Assembly (NCBI RefSeq): GCF_905475395.1
Contig: NC_058339.1
Span: 38,635,172-38,699,171, forward strand
Source of the DNA: Chrysoperla carnea
Lineage: Eukaryota > Arthropoda > Insecta > Neuroptera > Chrysopidae
Direction: 5' to 3'
DNA length: 64,000 nt
Shown here piece after piece: positions 1-12,840 of the stretch. Each line of letters starts with the position of its first letter. The stretch's first letter is position 1. The notes beneath the pieces are model-generated. The model made no database searches. It was not told the DNA's origin and was given only the letters and a program-made list of their open reading frames with translations. The position numbers were made by a program, and so were the translations under genes.

Positions 1-3000
1 CAAACTGATACAATGTATTCGATCCGCACACATTGTAAAGGAATTACTCCATTAGAATTGGATGGCTTGCATTGTGTCTTACTTTTGATTCGCACTGTAG
101 CGACTCATGATGAATTCGCACGAATTGCATTGTGTGAGCATCCTGGGTGGGCTCCACTTAGTGTGCTTCTTGGTTTGGTTAGTTGTTCTGTCCCAATTCC
201 ATTGAAAGCTGATCTTTTGATTACTTTGGCAGCACTGGCAAAATCGCCAGAGACTGCTAGCCAACTGTGGAACAATTTAGAAGCATCCCAGATTATTGTA
301 ACGGTTCCAAGCACAAGTAGCTACCAACCACGTGGAGTCAAAACTGAGTTAGAAGAAATAGAAGCCCGAATGGAAGAGTATCCATTAACAATTGGATTAC
401 TTAAATTACTAAACGTATTAACTTCTTCGGGGGTTCCTAGAACCCTTGGTGTTGGTATCCGTAAACCTGGGTTTGATCCATATTTAACAATTATCATCGA
501 TTCGATTTTTATTAAATTCAATTCACGATCATATAAAAATATCGAAGAAAAATGGGAAATTGCAAATTTATGTTTGGAATTGTTTGTGAAATTTTTATCA
601 CAATATGATCCACAAGCGAGTGATTTTGCTGGCCTAGAACAAAAATCTGAAGCGAATTTAGCTCCAGGTTTTCATATTATGTTACAATTAAATAGCAAAA
701 CGGAACTTTTACGTTTAGTGTTATTTATTCTATTTGAAGGTACAAGACTTTTGGATACATATGCAACATTTGCGGGTAAAAAACAGTTAGAAACAACGAC
801 GTTGCTCTGTTTAAAATTATTAGATCAATGTTTGCAATTGCAACCGAAATTTTTCTCCTTTGTAACATCAAGTGGTTGCGCAATTTTGCTTACAAAATTA
901 AATAAATTGTTATTAGGTATGAATCCTGGAACCGGAAAACCAGATCATTTACTATATATAACGAAATACGTTACATACAATGATTGGTTAGATGAACATG
1001 CGATGTATGCTGTTAAAATTTTATTAGTTCTCACCACCTCCGTGAGTGTTAGTAATCATCTACTTGGTATTCTTTCTGCTGAACCAATTGGATTAGAAAT
1101 CATTTCTGGTTTCGTGGAGTGCATGAACGCTGATGATGACGAAGAATATGTTGAAAATCCTACTCAAGATGATAGCCCTAAAATTAAAAGTAACACAAAA
1201 CTATGTATTTTAAAGTTGCTTAAACAATGTTTATCCTTACCAGCACCTAATTTATCTCATTATTTGTTTGGGTTTAATATTAAATCGGATATCAAAAGCA
1301 CAGTGTTCCAACAGCCAGGAGTTATGGGATTCCCGTTTACATGTTTACATGCATTGTTTGCAATCTTAAACAAATTCTTGAAAAATAAGAGTGACGGAAT
1401 TACATGCAATGGAAATGTTATAGAATCTGCGTATGCGATGTTATATTACCTATGCGCAAATCCACATACTTCTGAGCCCGTGCTGCGATTTATTCGATTA
1501 AAACATGATTTCCTGGAAAAACACATCGAAGCACTTCCATTAAACACAAAATGCGATGCAACAACATTAAATCAAATCTCGTGGCTGTTAAAAATGGTTG
1601 CAATTGAGATTAAAATAAGCTCTGAGAGTAATCATATTTCGCAGTTAAATTCATTAATCCGTTTATGTTTGGGTCATTCACAAAAACCGATTTCAATAAA
1701 TACAGATATTGATATGATATCAAACAAGGAAGTAAATAAATCGATAAATCGATTAGTGGATTTGTTGAATAATTTGAAATTCGAAAGAGGACATTTACCT
1801 ACTCCAGAATGGGATGAAAGTCTATTTGATAGTGCGTTAATGGAAAAATTACTTGTAAAATGTGAACACACTTTAGGTGGAATACGACTGATTAATATAA
1901 AAAAATTACATCGAATTTTAATGGATGAATTGGGCACACTACAAGGAGGCGCTGTTGCTACACAGAAGCAATTGATTGTCAAACAATTCGAAAAAGTATT
2001 AATGTACGCGATTAAGTACAATAATACACGAAATGAAGTTGCTGCATCTGTTCGATTTATGGAATCGTGGAAACAAATTGTAGAAATATTATTTATCACC
2101 GTTCCAACAGATGTTTTAAATCTACATTCGCGTCAAACATTCCTTGTTCAAATGTTGCATTCGCTGTTGTGCAAATTTGTTCCCGCTCATATAACCACTG
2201 AATTAGGCAACATCATCTCTGAATCAGTTTTAATGTTATTCGTTTGTTTACGACATTCATATATTATGGAAGGCAAACAAATTGCAATACAAAATACTGC
2301 AAATCAAAATACAAATATTACACTATATTCAAGCACGGTAACTTTGCAACATATTCTACGAAAAATTGCAGAATGGATAATTGTATCTGAAGTGACTGCG
2401 CAAAAAATACGCATCAACTTATATGGAGCTCTTTTACATTCAATAAATATTTTAAATGTTAAACATACAGCTGATTTGGAGAACAAACGAGTTCATGGAA
2501 GTAATTATGTTAATCGATTAGATAATTCAAAATATCGGTTTCAAGAACCGTTAATTTTGCTGGATGAATTATCTAATTTTGGAGAAAAATTATTTGATAT
2601 ATTGTGCCACGATTGTACGGGGGGTCATGATGTATCAAAAATGTTATCGCTTGCAACAATTGATAGTATGATCGAAATGGATTCAAACAACGAACGAGTT
2701 AAATTCCTATGCCTTCGAGGATATTTAAAACATATTATTGATAGTTTATTGGAAAGTGATAACAAATTACGTGGGGTTTTAGATTCTACACCAGAAACAT
2801 TACGTCCACTATACTTATACGAATCAAAAATGACTGTGCTCTGCCGTATTGCAATGACCCGAAGTGGAGCACAAGTTTTGCTTGAACAAAAAATTTTAGG
2901 ATGTTTAGCAACAATGCGTGTATTTGATTATCATCCAGAAATTAAGCAAAACACGAATACTTTAGACACAGATTTACTGCCATCTATAGAGAAACGCTAC

Positions 3001-5287
3001 CATCAAATATTCTTCCCCCTTTTAATGTTTTGTGATGCTGTTATTACGTCATTAGGATCTGAGAATCAATCATCTTCAGTTCAAATTTTACATTGTTTAA
3101 TTAGTCACTCAGAAACAATTGAATTAATTTTACGTAGTGGTAATCCTGGAATTAGTACAGGCGCACTCAAGGAACTAGCGTTACTTACGGGAGTGATAGC
3201 CCGTGTTACAAATCATAATACAAATATGCTTTTGGCAAATTTGGATGGATTAGGTGATAATACAGCGTTCTTTACTCGTATCCAAAAACTTATGTTGGCT
3301 TTGTATCCAAGATTTGTGTTAATTGAAAACGATTTAAGACATGTTGCGGGTACTTCGAATGAAATAATCGATGAAAAATCTATGAGACTGTTAAATTGTC
3401 TACAAATTTCTTGCCATCTTGCGTTATATGCAAGGAATTGTATCGTAGGACATGGAGTTGAGCATCGTTCATCGAATGTAATTTTCCCACCGACTTTAAT
3501 CGAATCCCCCACCAACGAATATCGACATCAGTACAATAAAGTTGTAGACCAATCGCCTGGCCTGGGTATCGTAATTAAACAACTAATGCAAAGTGTTAAA
3601 CACTACGATCAAGTTAAAGTAGCTTTGGGTCTATTAACGGATAAAATGGGCACAATCTCGAATATGAATAGCACAGATCTAAAAGATTTTATTCCAAATT
3701 TAAGTGATAAAATGAATATTATGGATTGTCGTATATTAGCGAATGAAGTACTCAAAAAACAGTTACATGATAAACAGAAAGAGATGAAATTTTGCAAATT
3801 TTTAATTGAAAATAGTTTGTATTTAATTTGGGCACATTTAGATTATTATATGTTGCGTGCTATTCCGAAATCAGCATTTCCACGATTTAGTGGAAATACT
3901 AGTACATTTGGTGAAAGTGCATTAGAAAGTGCATCAGAAGTCTCATGGAAAGTAACTGCAAATGATGTATATAATTTAAAACAGAATTTAGTTGGAGTAT
4001 TTAATGAAACATTTAGCAAGAAATTGGTTGCCACAGCACAGGTATGTTAAAACAATAATCATTATTTTAGGGCTCACTTTCTTAATTGTTAACTACTTTT
4101 TTTTATTGATTGATTCCTGATTTTTTGTTTTAACCGAGTGCGTTTAAAAACCAACAAATTATACCAATACCTAAAAAATCATAGGCTTAGAAATGAACTG
4201 AGCGTTCCCTAGCCAGCTGTAAAGTAAATACGGGCAAAAATGTGTGAAAGCGACAACGAGATCGTAGTATCATAGATTATTATATTGGACGGTTGCTTTC
4301 TCTCTTTCTAAAGAGTGATCAATTTCATGAGAGCATTTTGCTTAGTGCATTCCGTATGTCAATAAAATATTGTAATTTCCGTCAGATTGTAAACGGGTGG
4401 CCAAAAACCACTGAACTAGCACTAACTCAACACCTATTAACGAAAATCAACTCATTGCGTTATTTTTAGTTGGTCTGGGTCGAGTTACTACGAGTTGGTA
4501 TGATTCGTTTTTTGGAAGCTAAATTACAAATTTACTAGTTAGTTTACAATACGACGAAAATTACATATTACGTTGACATATATAAGCTAATACCGCCGAA
4601 ATGCTCTAAAATATAGAATTTCGGATGGCATCATAGATAATGCTTGACCAATCGCCAAAAGAACTTGATCTTTATAATTTTTTCTTCCAAAATACTTGTG
4701 TACTGAATTTCATTAAATTCCGAAACAAAGTTGTGAGGTAACCCAAGAAAATTGCAACAATCGACAAGAATTTGTCTTTTCAAATTTCGATAGAACTCAC
4801 AACAGTTACGAAAATTGAATTAAAAAATGTAAAATATTGGGTTCATTTGATGGTAAGATGCATACTTTCTGATAACAATTAATTAATACTTTAATCAATA
4901 AAAAAAATTACAATTATTTGAACAATTAACGTATAGTTATCGAGATCTCGCCTGAAATTATATGAGAAAAAATACAAAAGCAATTTTACAAAAGCATTTA
5001 AAAGCAAAGCATTTAAAAGCAACTTCAGTGTAGATTTAATTTCATACTCTATTTCTCCTAAACAATTAGAGATGATTATACTATCAAATCGGGCAACATC
5101 AGGGAACGCACACAGATTAAAACAACAAGTTATATTAACAAATTTTTTTTTAATATGAATTTATACAAACTTAAAAATAACACTACTTTTCTTTATTTTC
5201 CAGGAACAAACTGAAGCAAATCGTGGATTTATCGAAGCATTATTACGAAGAATAAAACGTTTAATACAATTTGTACCAGTTCATTAA
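1..5287 (+). CDS. Nup205: Nuclear pore complex protein Nup205, C-terminal part (5' end outside window)
   Basis: Structural nucleoporin of the Nup192/Nup205 family. In the family it is an alpha-helical superhelix of the inner ring that contacts Nup93 and Nup35/53. The reading frame is already open at base 1, so the exon starts upstream. It runs to 4041, where CAG is followed by the donor GTATGT. A last exon at 5204-5287, after acceptor TTTTCCAG, joins in phase 0 and adds 27 residues ending FVPVH before TAA. Together about 1374 residues are present, against roughly 2000 for the whole protein in flies and humans, so the N-terminal third is missing. The sequence is helical throughout with no transmembrane segment. 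The in-frame ATG at 13 is internal, not the start. The last intron (4042-5203) carries a MITE. Identity rests on overall recognition of the family; confidence is high. Confidence 0.92.
4357..4578. mobile_element. TA-flanked MITE, copy 1 (in last Nup205 intron)
   Basis: The element begins TGTCAATAAAATATTGTAAT and ends ATTACGTTGACA, so the ends are inverted repeats of about 35 bp. It is flanked by TA on both sides (4355-4356 and 4579-4580). A second copy with the same ends lies at 16250-16385. The size and TA duplication fit a non-autonomous Tc1/mariner-type element. No coding capacity. The remainder of the intron (4042-4356 and 4579-5203) shows nothing recognisable. Confidence 0.75.
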
Positions 5288-5371
5288 AAAAACAGTAAAT
5301 TCTTCGTATAATTAAGTGTCTTAATACTTTTTGTAATTGTAACTTTTTTTTTTGCTATTATTATATTTTTG

Positions 5372-6232
5372 TTAATACGAAATTAAGTCTTCAATATCTT
5401 GCGTCTCTTCAACAACCGCTTCATCCCATGGTCCATATATATTATCCTTATATCGATACCATCGTAAAAACCATATTGGGCACATTATATTTGTAAAAAT
5501 TATAAATAATATAAAAACTACTGTACAAACCATGGATAAAGAGTATAAAAAATAAATACTAAGGAGGACCATTATAAAAATCAAAGGTACTTGGTTAGAA
5601 ACAATTGATCGAAATTTCGGGAATAGGGTAAAATATTCAACTGCAATTGTCATTAAAACAAATGCGTGAAATGGCGATGACAAACGTGACGCTAAACAAA
5701 TTGATCCAAAAATTGCTGCATTTAGTGATAGAGAACTTGACACAATCGCCGCTGATATACCATAATCAAAAAATATCAAATGTATGATCATCATAAAAGT
5801 AGCCATTGAATATATTGTGTCCGTACTAACAGTATCCGTTAGCGTATGTAATACAGGCGATGAAATATACCCGAATACTAAAAATATTAGCACAGTTCGT
5901 ATATCTTGCCCAATCGCTGATATTATACCATCTCCATATACCAATCGATACAGCGCAAATCCAATCAAAGTGATTAAACTCGTGTATATAAATATGATTT
6001 GTGGATCACCCCAATCGTTGTGTAAATATACAAATGTTACAGAAAATAGGCAAATGGAACAGATTTCTTGTGTAAATAGACCAGCACCAATCATTGCGTC
6101 CCATAAACTCACTTCACGTAGTTGAACATTACGTTTTAAATCTTTTAAAAATGTTTTATGCGTATAATTGTCGGGAAAACCTTCATTTTCGTACAGGTTT
6201 TTCTTCCATACTTTCTTTTCTTTGGTATGCAT
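5372..6232 (-). CDS. PIG-C: Phosphatidylinositol N-acetylglucosaminyltransferase subunit C (PIG-C/GPI2)
   Basis: Subunit of the ER-membrane GPI-GlcNAc transferase complex, which adds GlcNAc to phosphatidylinositol in the first step of GPI-anchor synthesis. The 286-residue product matches the usual length (human about 297). Its N-terminus has the family signature: WKKNLYENEGFPDNY at about residues 9-23, followed by FLKDLKRN. From about residue 55 to 270 it is a chain of hydrophobic segments, as expected for a multi-pass membrane protein, with a short charged acidic tail. It is intronless. The ATG at 6232 is the only one giving the conserved N-terminus. It faces Nup205 tail to tail, with stop codons 84 bp apart. 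It is divergent from the LRRC59-like gene. Confidence 0.93.
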   Translation of the reverse strand: MHTKEKKVWKKNLYENEGFPDNYTHKTFLKDLKRNVQLREVSLWDAMIGAGLFTQEICSICLFSVTFVYLHNDWGDPQIIFIYTSLITLIGFALYRLVYGDGIISAIGQDIRTVLIFLVFGYISSPVLHTLTDTVSTDTIYSMATFMMIIHLIFFDYGISAAIVSSSLSLNAAIFGSICLASRLSSPFHAFVLMTIAVEYFTLFPKFRSIVSNQVPLIFIMVLLSIYFLYSLSMVCTVVFILFIIFTNIMCPIWFLRWYRYKDNIYGPWDEAVVEETQDIEDLISY

Positions 6233-8364
6233 TTTTTAAGTCTGTGAAGAAAATTAAAAATAAGCTGTAATAGATGTAATATCCAAGAATTTGTAAATTA
6301 TATGTTAGATGCGTTTCTATTTGAATCAAAAAATGTATCCTCTATTCTTTAAATAGATACAAAACCCTTAAAGTTATAAAGCGCTACGTAGTTAATGACT
6401 TCGAAAGAACTGGGAATTGGGCTAAATGGCCAAATTAATTTGTTCTAGGGTATTCTGGAACGTGTTTTCTCAGTCTAAAAAATTTCAACGGTCTTAATCT
6501 TAAGACTAGGTATATTGCTTGAAGTAAACTCATGATAATGAAATATGTTGCCAGTTATGCAATTTTCCCAATTCTAATAGATTTCCTTGAGGATTCAGTT
6601 GAAATTTTCAAAAAAAAAATATTTAAATATTAAATTAAGAGCCAAGGAAAGGGCAATCAAAACGGACTTGATTAATAATTTTGACCATATGTGAATCTCT
6701 TTGGGAGATGAATTAATTCAGGCTAAATTCAAATAAACTTCTCTCCTGATTATTAGTAGTATAATAGGAAGTTCAGATCGAAATGAAACTATTCGAGAAA
6801 GATAGTTTATACTTGAGTGCATAAAGGTAAAAAAAAATTATGTACATTCACACTCTCTTACTAGTCGGTTTTATATTAGTTTGAACGACCTATCGAAGGA
6901 AAACCGAGTCGTGGTAAATAAACCTTTCTTACTAATTCCTAATCGCCTCAATAATCAACCCCTTGGAAAGCAGGATAATGAATAATTCGTTTCCCAAAGC
7001 CTTTAAATCTTTGTCGAACCAATTCGTCTTTTTTATGAAGGTATTCAAAAGCCATGACAAAGCTTCTTCCATCCCAGATAAACTCAGCCCAAACAAATTC
7101 TTACATGAATAAAATTTGTCAAATTTTCATTTCAATTATTTCTTCTCGTCATATCTTTGTTCTACAAGAACCGTACAAAAATTCATGATAAAAATTTATC
7201 ATCCAAGAAACCTAATTTTTATACTTCCGATATTATAATTCCCCTTTTTCATAAATGTAAGATTACACCAACTCTCCGGCTTCTAAGACATGTATAATTT
7301 TCGCTTTACTATTGAACCTACATAAATACGTGAATTTCCCTATCAAATTACATTCAACAATAATTAATTACCTTTAAAAAAAATCGTAACAAAATTCAAT
7401 TTTGCCAAATAAAAAGCAATTAAAAAAGAAAATTTTTACATAATTTTAAAAATAATAACTTTGTATTCATAATTAATCAAAATTATCTCTAAATATTTAT
7501 GTTTACTAATCAATTTATAAGAATAGAATTAAGATATGCAAAAAAGAATATATATTTTTAATCAAGACATTGAAACCACCTTCGATTAATTGGCTTCACA
7601 TGTAATCTTGATGACTCATGAGTTGGAAATAATCATAGATAAGTGTTGTTTATGCATATTATTTTGAAAAATATTTGTTTAAATAAATGCAGTATAAAAT
7701 GAGATAACTAAAACTTAGATTATATTAGTAAATCCAATTATATAATACAAAAGAAATTACTAACTACAGAATAATTAAAAAAAGTAATTACTTTCTAATT
7801 TTACCCTTCCCTATGACTTTTTTGGCATAAAATTTATCTATAATAAAGGCTTATTACCATCGATATGTATAAAAGACAAATTAACACCGAAGTGACCGAA
7901 AACTCAATGGTATCAAAGGCGTGTTCACGATTAATATCTAAAAGTCTATCTTTTATCAGCTTTTTATTGTAATTTTTAGAAATAATCATTTTCAATAATT
8001 TTATTTTACGTGTGGTTTCTGTTAAAAACTACACCATATGTAATTGCACACCATTCCACATGTCATATGATAATGTGTTAATATGTGTAAGATTGTGCTG
8101 ACATATTAAAAATAATGGAAAGTTACCAATAATTTATGTGTTGTGCAAAGACTATAGTGTTGTGTTGGAATGGAATGTATTGCCGGATTGCCCTGCTGTC
8201 AAGCTTTTCAGTTGACGTATTTTGATTTATAACGGTGAATGAACCGCACAGAGTACACGTTTCGCATTTAATAAATAAACATTCATCTATTTTGGGGAAC
8301 TATTTTAATTATTAAATATTATTTAAATATAAATTTGTAATACTATTAATTAAAATTAATAAAA
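6233..8364. other. Intergenic region between divergent PIG-C and LRRC59 genes
   Basis: It must hold the promoters and 5' UTRs of both neighbours, but no TATA box or initiator could be assigned with confidence. Most of it is AT-rich and featureless. A less AT-rich block at about 6890-7090 contains a 46-codon open frame on the minus strand (6932-7072) and an overlapping second open frame. No family was recognised. No transposon ends were found here. Confidence 0.4.
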
Positions 8365-11300
8365 ATGGCTCCATCAGCAAAATTAAATCTAAAAGATAAA
8401 GTGGAAGATGGTGAATTGGATCTCAGTATGTCTGCGCTCCAAGAAGTTCCGATTAAGGAAATCGTATGTATTTGTTGTATAGATTTATATGAAAAATAAT
8501 TTGTATGAGAGATAAAATTGTATTTTATATTTTTTAGGCTCAAGCAAAGAAGGCTAATAAGTTGGATTTGTCAAATAACCGGTTAACATCCTTAGGGGTA
8601 AGAATCTTTTTGTTAAATACGTATATTTTAAAACAATGTAATGCTTAGAATCTCTAAATTTGGACTTTTTGAGTGCTGGGGGCTATCTGTGGAAAGCCAG
8701 CTACAAAACACTTCTTTTATAATAATGTAGATGAATGCTTAAGTTCTGCACCCCTATTTTGTCATAAATGGGTGGAATTTTTTATTCTACTCTTAAAAAA
8801 TAATCAAATTTGATGTATACGTTGGTACTTGGCGCTGAAAGAGTTATTTAAAACTATACTAACCATTTAGACTTTAGTACCGTAAATGTTGAGTTTTTCA
8901 CAACTGTTATAGAATGAAAACAATTTTAATTTTTAACAATATGTTATTATTGATGGCCATGGGCAATTAAGGATGATTTTAATAAAATATTTATTAAAAC
9001 TACTAGTATTTCTGTTTATTTGGCTAGAATTATGGATAGTAGAAAAAAATAATTGCTACACTTGTTCGATGTTCATAATATTTATTAGTCATTTTAGTAA
9101 ATTTCTGTAACACGAAACTACTTAAAAGTTTTCTTTAATAGATAAAATATCTCATATCATCTTCTAATGTTTAAGTCTAAAATAGTATTTTAAAAAGATG
9201 AATATTAAACAACAATTCTTAAAGACAAAATATTTAAATTTTAAGTAATTTTGAAATTATATGTAGGTGTCGTAGCGTGGGTAGGGAGCACCCACTAAAT
9301 GTATATATTTTTTTAAAGAAATTCTATTTTTAGTACAACGAAGTGGTTAAAATAATTGATTATTCATTATTATTATATTAATTAACAGCACCCTATTTGT
9401 TAAATAATCAATACATACTTAAAACTTCATGAGTGGCTTCCTCATGGCGAGTTTATCAAACTTTCTACCACTTTTTTCAAAAGTGCTGCGTTTTTAAAAT
9501 GATAATGTCATATTTAAGCTATCGGTCTGAAAAAACCCTGCAAAGATTTGTCGGACACATCGACCACTTGATAATATTAATAATTATTAAACAATTCAGT
9601 AAAAGTGAACTATGTATGTTTTGAAAAACAAAAATACTTAAGTACGGCATGTTCTGGGCAAGCTTACCGGTGCAGTATTTTTATCAGACAAACTATTTTA
9701 TTGTTTAATAATAATTAATTTCATAAAAATGACGTTATCATGCTCATTTGAAAACATATCACTTAAAAAAAGTGTAGAGAGAAAGTTTGGTAGACTCATA
9801 AAAAGGAAGCCACTTACGAAGTTGATGTCCTGCGGACTAAATAGTTGGGTGTGCAAATATGCTTAATTGAGGTTGAGGTTGAGGGGGAGGCGTAAGCTTA
9901 TCTTCTCTATCTCACAGAGTTAGATGTTACTATGGAAAAACTTACCTGTATGGACAATATTCTTCGACGCTTAATTATTTAGATTAGCCATTCTTTGATT
10001 AGTAATTTATAAGCGTTTGGAAAATTATATTCGCAAACCATTATTTGTATAGGAAAATAACTACTATATATTTGTGAAAAACTGCGTATATCACCATCTT
10101 TTAACACACTATAATTATTAAATCGGTTCGAGGGGGAAAATTTCGTATTTTTTTAAAGGAAAATAACCTTCGAAGAACTTTCTCGAACTATGAATGCTGA
10201 TAGTTTTAAAACGTAAATTCAAAGTCTCCATAGATATAAAGTTTTAAAATTTTGGTTTTTGAGTTCAAATATAGGCAATAACTCATGCCTCTTAATGGTA
10301 TCATCTATAAAATTAGAAAAGTGCAATAATATTTTTATTTTCGCCACTCCATTGCATAAGTTGATATCTGTACGTGAAGTGGCGGAAACGTGCATAATAT
10401 ATGCTTTATAACGGTTATAAATTCAGCTTAAGAAATCAAACTTTACCCCACCCAAACACAATTCAAACAAATTATAAAAAAACATTCTTTATAAATAACT
10501 GCATGCAGATTAATTTCTAAAGAATATTTTCTGTTGGTGGCCTTATGTACCTTTGCTAAGTTAATGGACGAAAATAATAAAATTTTCTTTCCTTTACAGA
10601 AAAATTTCGCAACATTAACACATATTATTCATTTGGATTTGAGTAATAATATGTTAAAAGAATTGCCAGAAAATTTTGGTAATTTAAAACAATTAAAACA
10701 TTTGGATTTATACAATAATAAATTAACCCATCTACCTTTGAGTTTTTCACAATTGAAATCCTTAAAATGGTTAGATTTAAAAAATAATCCATTAGTGCCT
10801 GCATTAGCACAAGTAGCCGGACCATGTTTAGATGCACAACAATGTCAAAAGAGTGCAAAGAATGTTGTTGACTTCTTATCAAAAATGCAAGATAAAGTCT
10901 ATGATGATATTGTGAAAAAATCTGCTGCCGCAAATAATGCAAATAAGACAAAAGAAGCTGAAAATGCTAAACAACAAAAACAAAAGGAGAAAGCAAAGAA
11001 GGATAAGAATAAGAAAGATAAACAAGAGAAGAATGATAAGAAAGCGAATACTACTGATAATAAGAATAAACAAAACGCTGCAACTGATAAATCAGCAGCT
11101 GCTAATAAACAAAAGAAGAATAAAGCGGGTAAAAAGAATAAAAAACAATCATTTACAGCATCAGTGATAAAGAAGTTATTTACATTAATATTTATCGCTT
11201 GTGTTACGCTACCAATTTTATCGTATGTATATATTGAACATATCAAAACGAACTCACCGGAATATCGTAAAATACGTGATCATACGTCACATGCTTGGAA

Positions 11301-11538
11301 TGTAACTGTCAGTAAAATGCCGCCAGAGGTCTTACACTATGCTGAAGTGGTATCAGTTTATACGGCACCAATTACTGAATTTGTTACAACGAAATCGGTG
11401 ATTATTTTTGAAATGATTGGTGAAGCACGACAAAGTGAACAGTACAAATTATTAAAAGTACAAGTACAAACGTTACTCGAAACACTTGTTAGTAAAATCA
11501 AAGAATTGTTTAATAGTTCAACAACAAGCACTAAGTGA
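8365..11538 (+). CDS. LRRC59: Leucine-rich repeat-containing protein 59-like, ER membrane protein
   Basis: Three coding exons, all phase 0: 8365-8463 (donor GTATGT), 8538-8597 (acceptor TTTTTAG, donor GTAAGA) and 10600-11538 (acceptor TTTACAG). The product is 365 residues, against about 307 in human LRRC59. The N-terminus starts MAPSAKLNLKDKVEDGELDL. Residues about 40-150 hold four to five LRRs of the LDLSNNxLxxLP type, including HLDLSNNMLKELPENF and HLDLYNNKLTHLP. Residues about 164-239 are very rich in Lys, Asn and Ala. One transmembrane segment follows at about 247-267 and then a roughly 100-residue tail. In the family this is an ER-anchored, ribosome-associated protein with the LRRs cytosolic. 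The lysine-rich linker is longer than in vertebrates. An ATG at 10534 is intronic. Confidence 0.9.
9431..9816. mobile_element. MITE with terminal inverted repeats in LRRC59 intron 2
   Basis: The left end reads GAGTGGCTTCC followed by TTTATCAAACTTTCT. The right end is the imperfect reverse complement, GAAAGTTTGGTAGA then GGAAGCCACTT. The arms are about 50 bp. A clear target duplication was not found, so the edges are good to a few bases. The element fills part of the 2.0-kb intron (8598-10599); the rest of the intron shows nothing recognisable. Confidence 0.6.
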
Positions 11539-11602
11539 CTAAATTAATTTAAATATTTTCAATTAATTAATTAATTAATTTCGTAATTCTAATTCTAATT
11601 GT

Positions 11603-11663
11603 AATAAATGGTAAATTTGAATTATTGTATGAATGATTGATTTTATATGATTTAAAAAATAAA
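11603..11663 (+). promoter_or_regulatory. Candidate poly(A) signals of the LRRC59-like gene
   Basis: AATAAA at 11603-11608 and again at 11658-11663, 65 and 120 nt after the stop codon. Either would give a short 3' UTR. Because the region is AT-rich this is suggestive only. Confidence 0.45.
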
Positions 11664-12350
11664 TATATTGTTTTATACAAAAAAAATTTGTTGATTGCGC
11701 AGAAATTTTATTTCCATTAGACCACAGACCCACAGCCAAAAAACTTACTGATTGTATCACCGTTGAAACTGTATATGTTCTTTATGTCAAACGACTTCTA
11801 ACATTAAAAAATTGTCGGTGTTGGGGAAATCTACATGGATCCGAAAATTTTTGTTTGCACCCACAAATTTCAAATAGATGGATAGCCCAGAAAGATGATT
11901 GAATAAAAAAATCGTTTTGTCATTCAATAAAACTGGCATATTGAAAATTGAAATTTGCTTAGTTTCGTTTGGGGTGTAGGATAAACAAATTTCTGAGTTC
12001 CGAATAAGGGACTATAAGTTGATCTTAATAAGTTTTAGACTTGATTTGGTAGTCTACATAATGACTTCACCATCGAACACGCTCAAAATAAGTTATTAGG
12101 TAAGAAGAAAGGAAACTGTTAGAGGAAGTAATAACATGAATTGCAGAAAACAGCACAATGAATGTTGAAAGCCACAAAATCGTCTTTTACTGCATTCATT
12201 AATACATTTCTGCTAAAGTAAGGTTGGTAGATTAGTATTATGGGTAGTTGGCAAAAATTTGCCCAACCTCATAAAAAATGTTTAGTTGCGCTAACTAAAG
12301 GGATGGTTGCTGATGAATAGCGTTGAGATATTGTACAAATTCGTGCTTTA
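11664..12350. other. Intergenic, no feature recognised
   Basis: AT-rich sequence between the LRRC59-like 3' end and a foldback element. No open frame with recognisable content, no inverted-repeat ends and no RNA gene was seen. Confidence 0.4.
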
Positions 12351-12840
12351 TAGTCTAAGAGGCAGTATAAGATCGACCTTCACTTATTTGATAACCAGAT
12401 TAGGTATGTTTTTCATTAAATTTTATTAATAAACACGCCTATGATAGCTTGTCTATCGAAAAGTGTTCATTGCTATTTTTTTAATTAAATTAATTTTAAT
12501 CAATTTTTTCATAACTTTTTTTTGTATTCAAACCTATACCATTATTTTCGAAATTAAATTATCTTTCAAAATAGGTAAGGTAACTATACCGAACTGTTAA
12601 CCAATCGAAATTGGTATCAGAAGAAAGACAATTTAATTACGAAAATAATGGTATAGGTTTGTCGCAAAAAAACCGGTATGAAAAAAAAATTGATTAAAAT
12701 TAATTTAATTAAAAATAGCAATGAAAACTTTTCGATAGACTAGTTATCATAGGCGTGTTTATTAATCAATACAATTTCATGAAAAATATGTCTCATTTGA
12801 TTATCAGATGGGTGAAGGTCGATTATCACCTCCTTTACTA
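12351..12840. mobile_element. Foldback-type transposable element (two long inverted arms)
   Basis: Left arm about 12351-12570 and right arm about 12612-12840 are imperfect reverse complements over more than 200 bp. They share GATCGACCTTCAC, TAATAAACACGCCTATGATA, AGTCTATCGAAAAGTTTTCA-like and CAAACCTATACCATTATTTT blocks. The loop is about 40 bp. No coding capacity. A target duplication was not identified. It sits between two genes that point toward each other. Confidence 0.75.

Noticed and set aside
1674-2099. 141-codon minus-strand open frame inside Nup205
   Set aside because: Antisense shadow of the Nup205 coding exon, with low-complexity composition and no recognisable domain.
5784-6125. 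113-codon plus-strand frame over PIG-C
   Set aside because: Antisense shadow of a well-supported gene.
10120-10140. GGTTCGAG box suggesting a tRNA T-arm
   Set aside because: No acceptor, D-arm or anticodon arm could be formed around it; the same was true for other GTTCGA occurrences.
10899-11246. 115-codon and other minus-strand frames over LRRC59 exon 3
   Set aside because: Phe/Leu/Cys-rich translation is simply the antisense of the Lys-rich linker.
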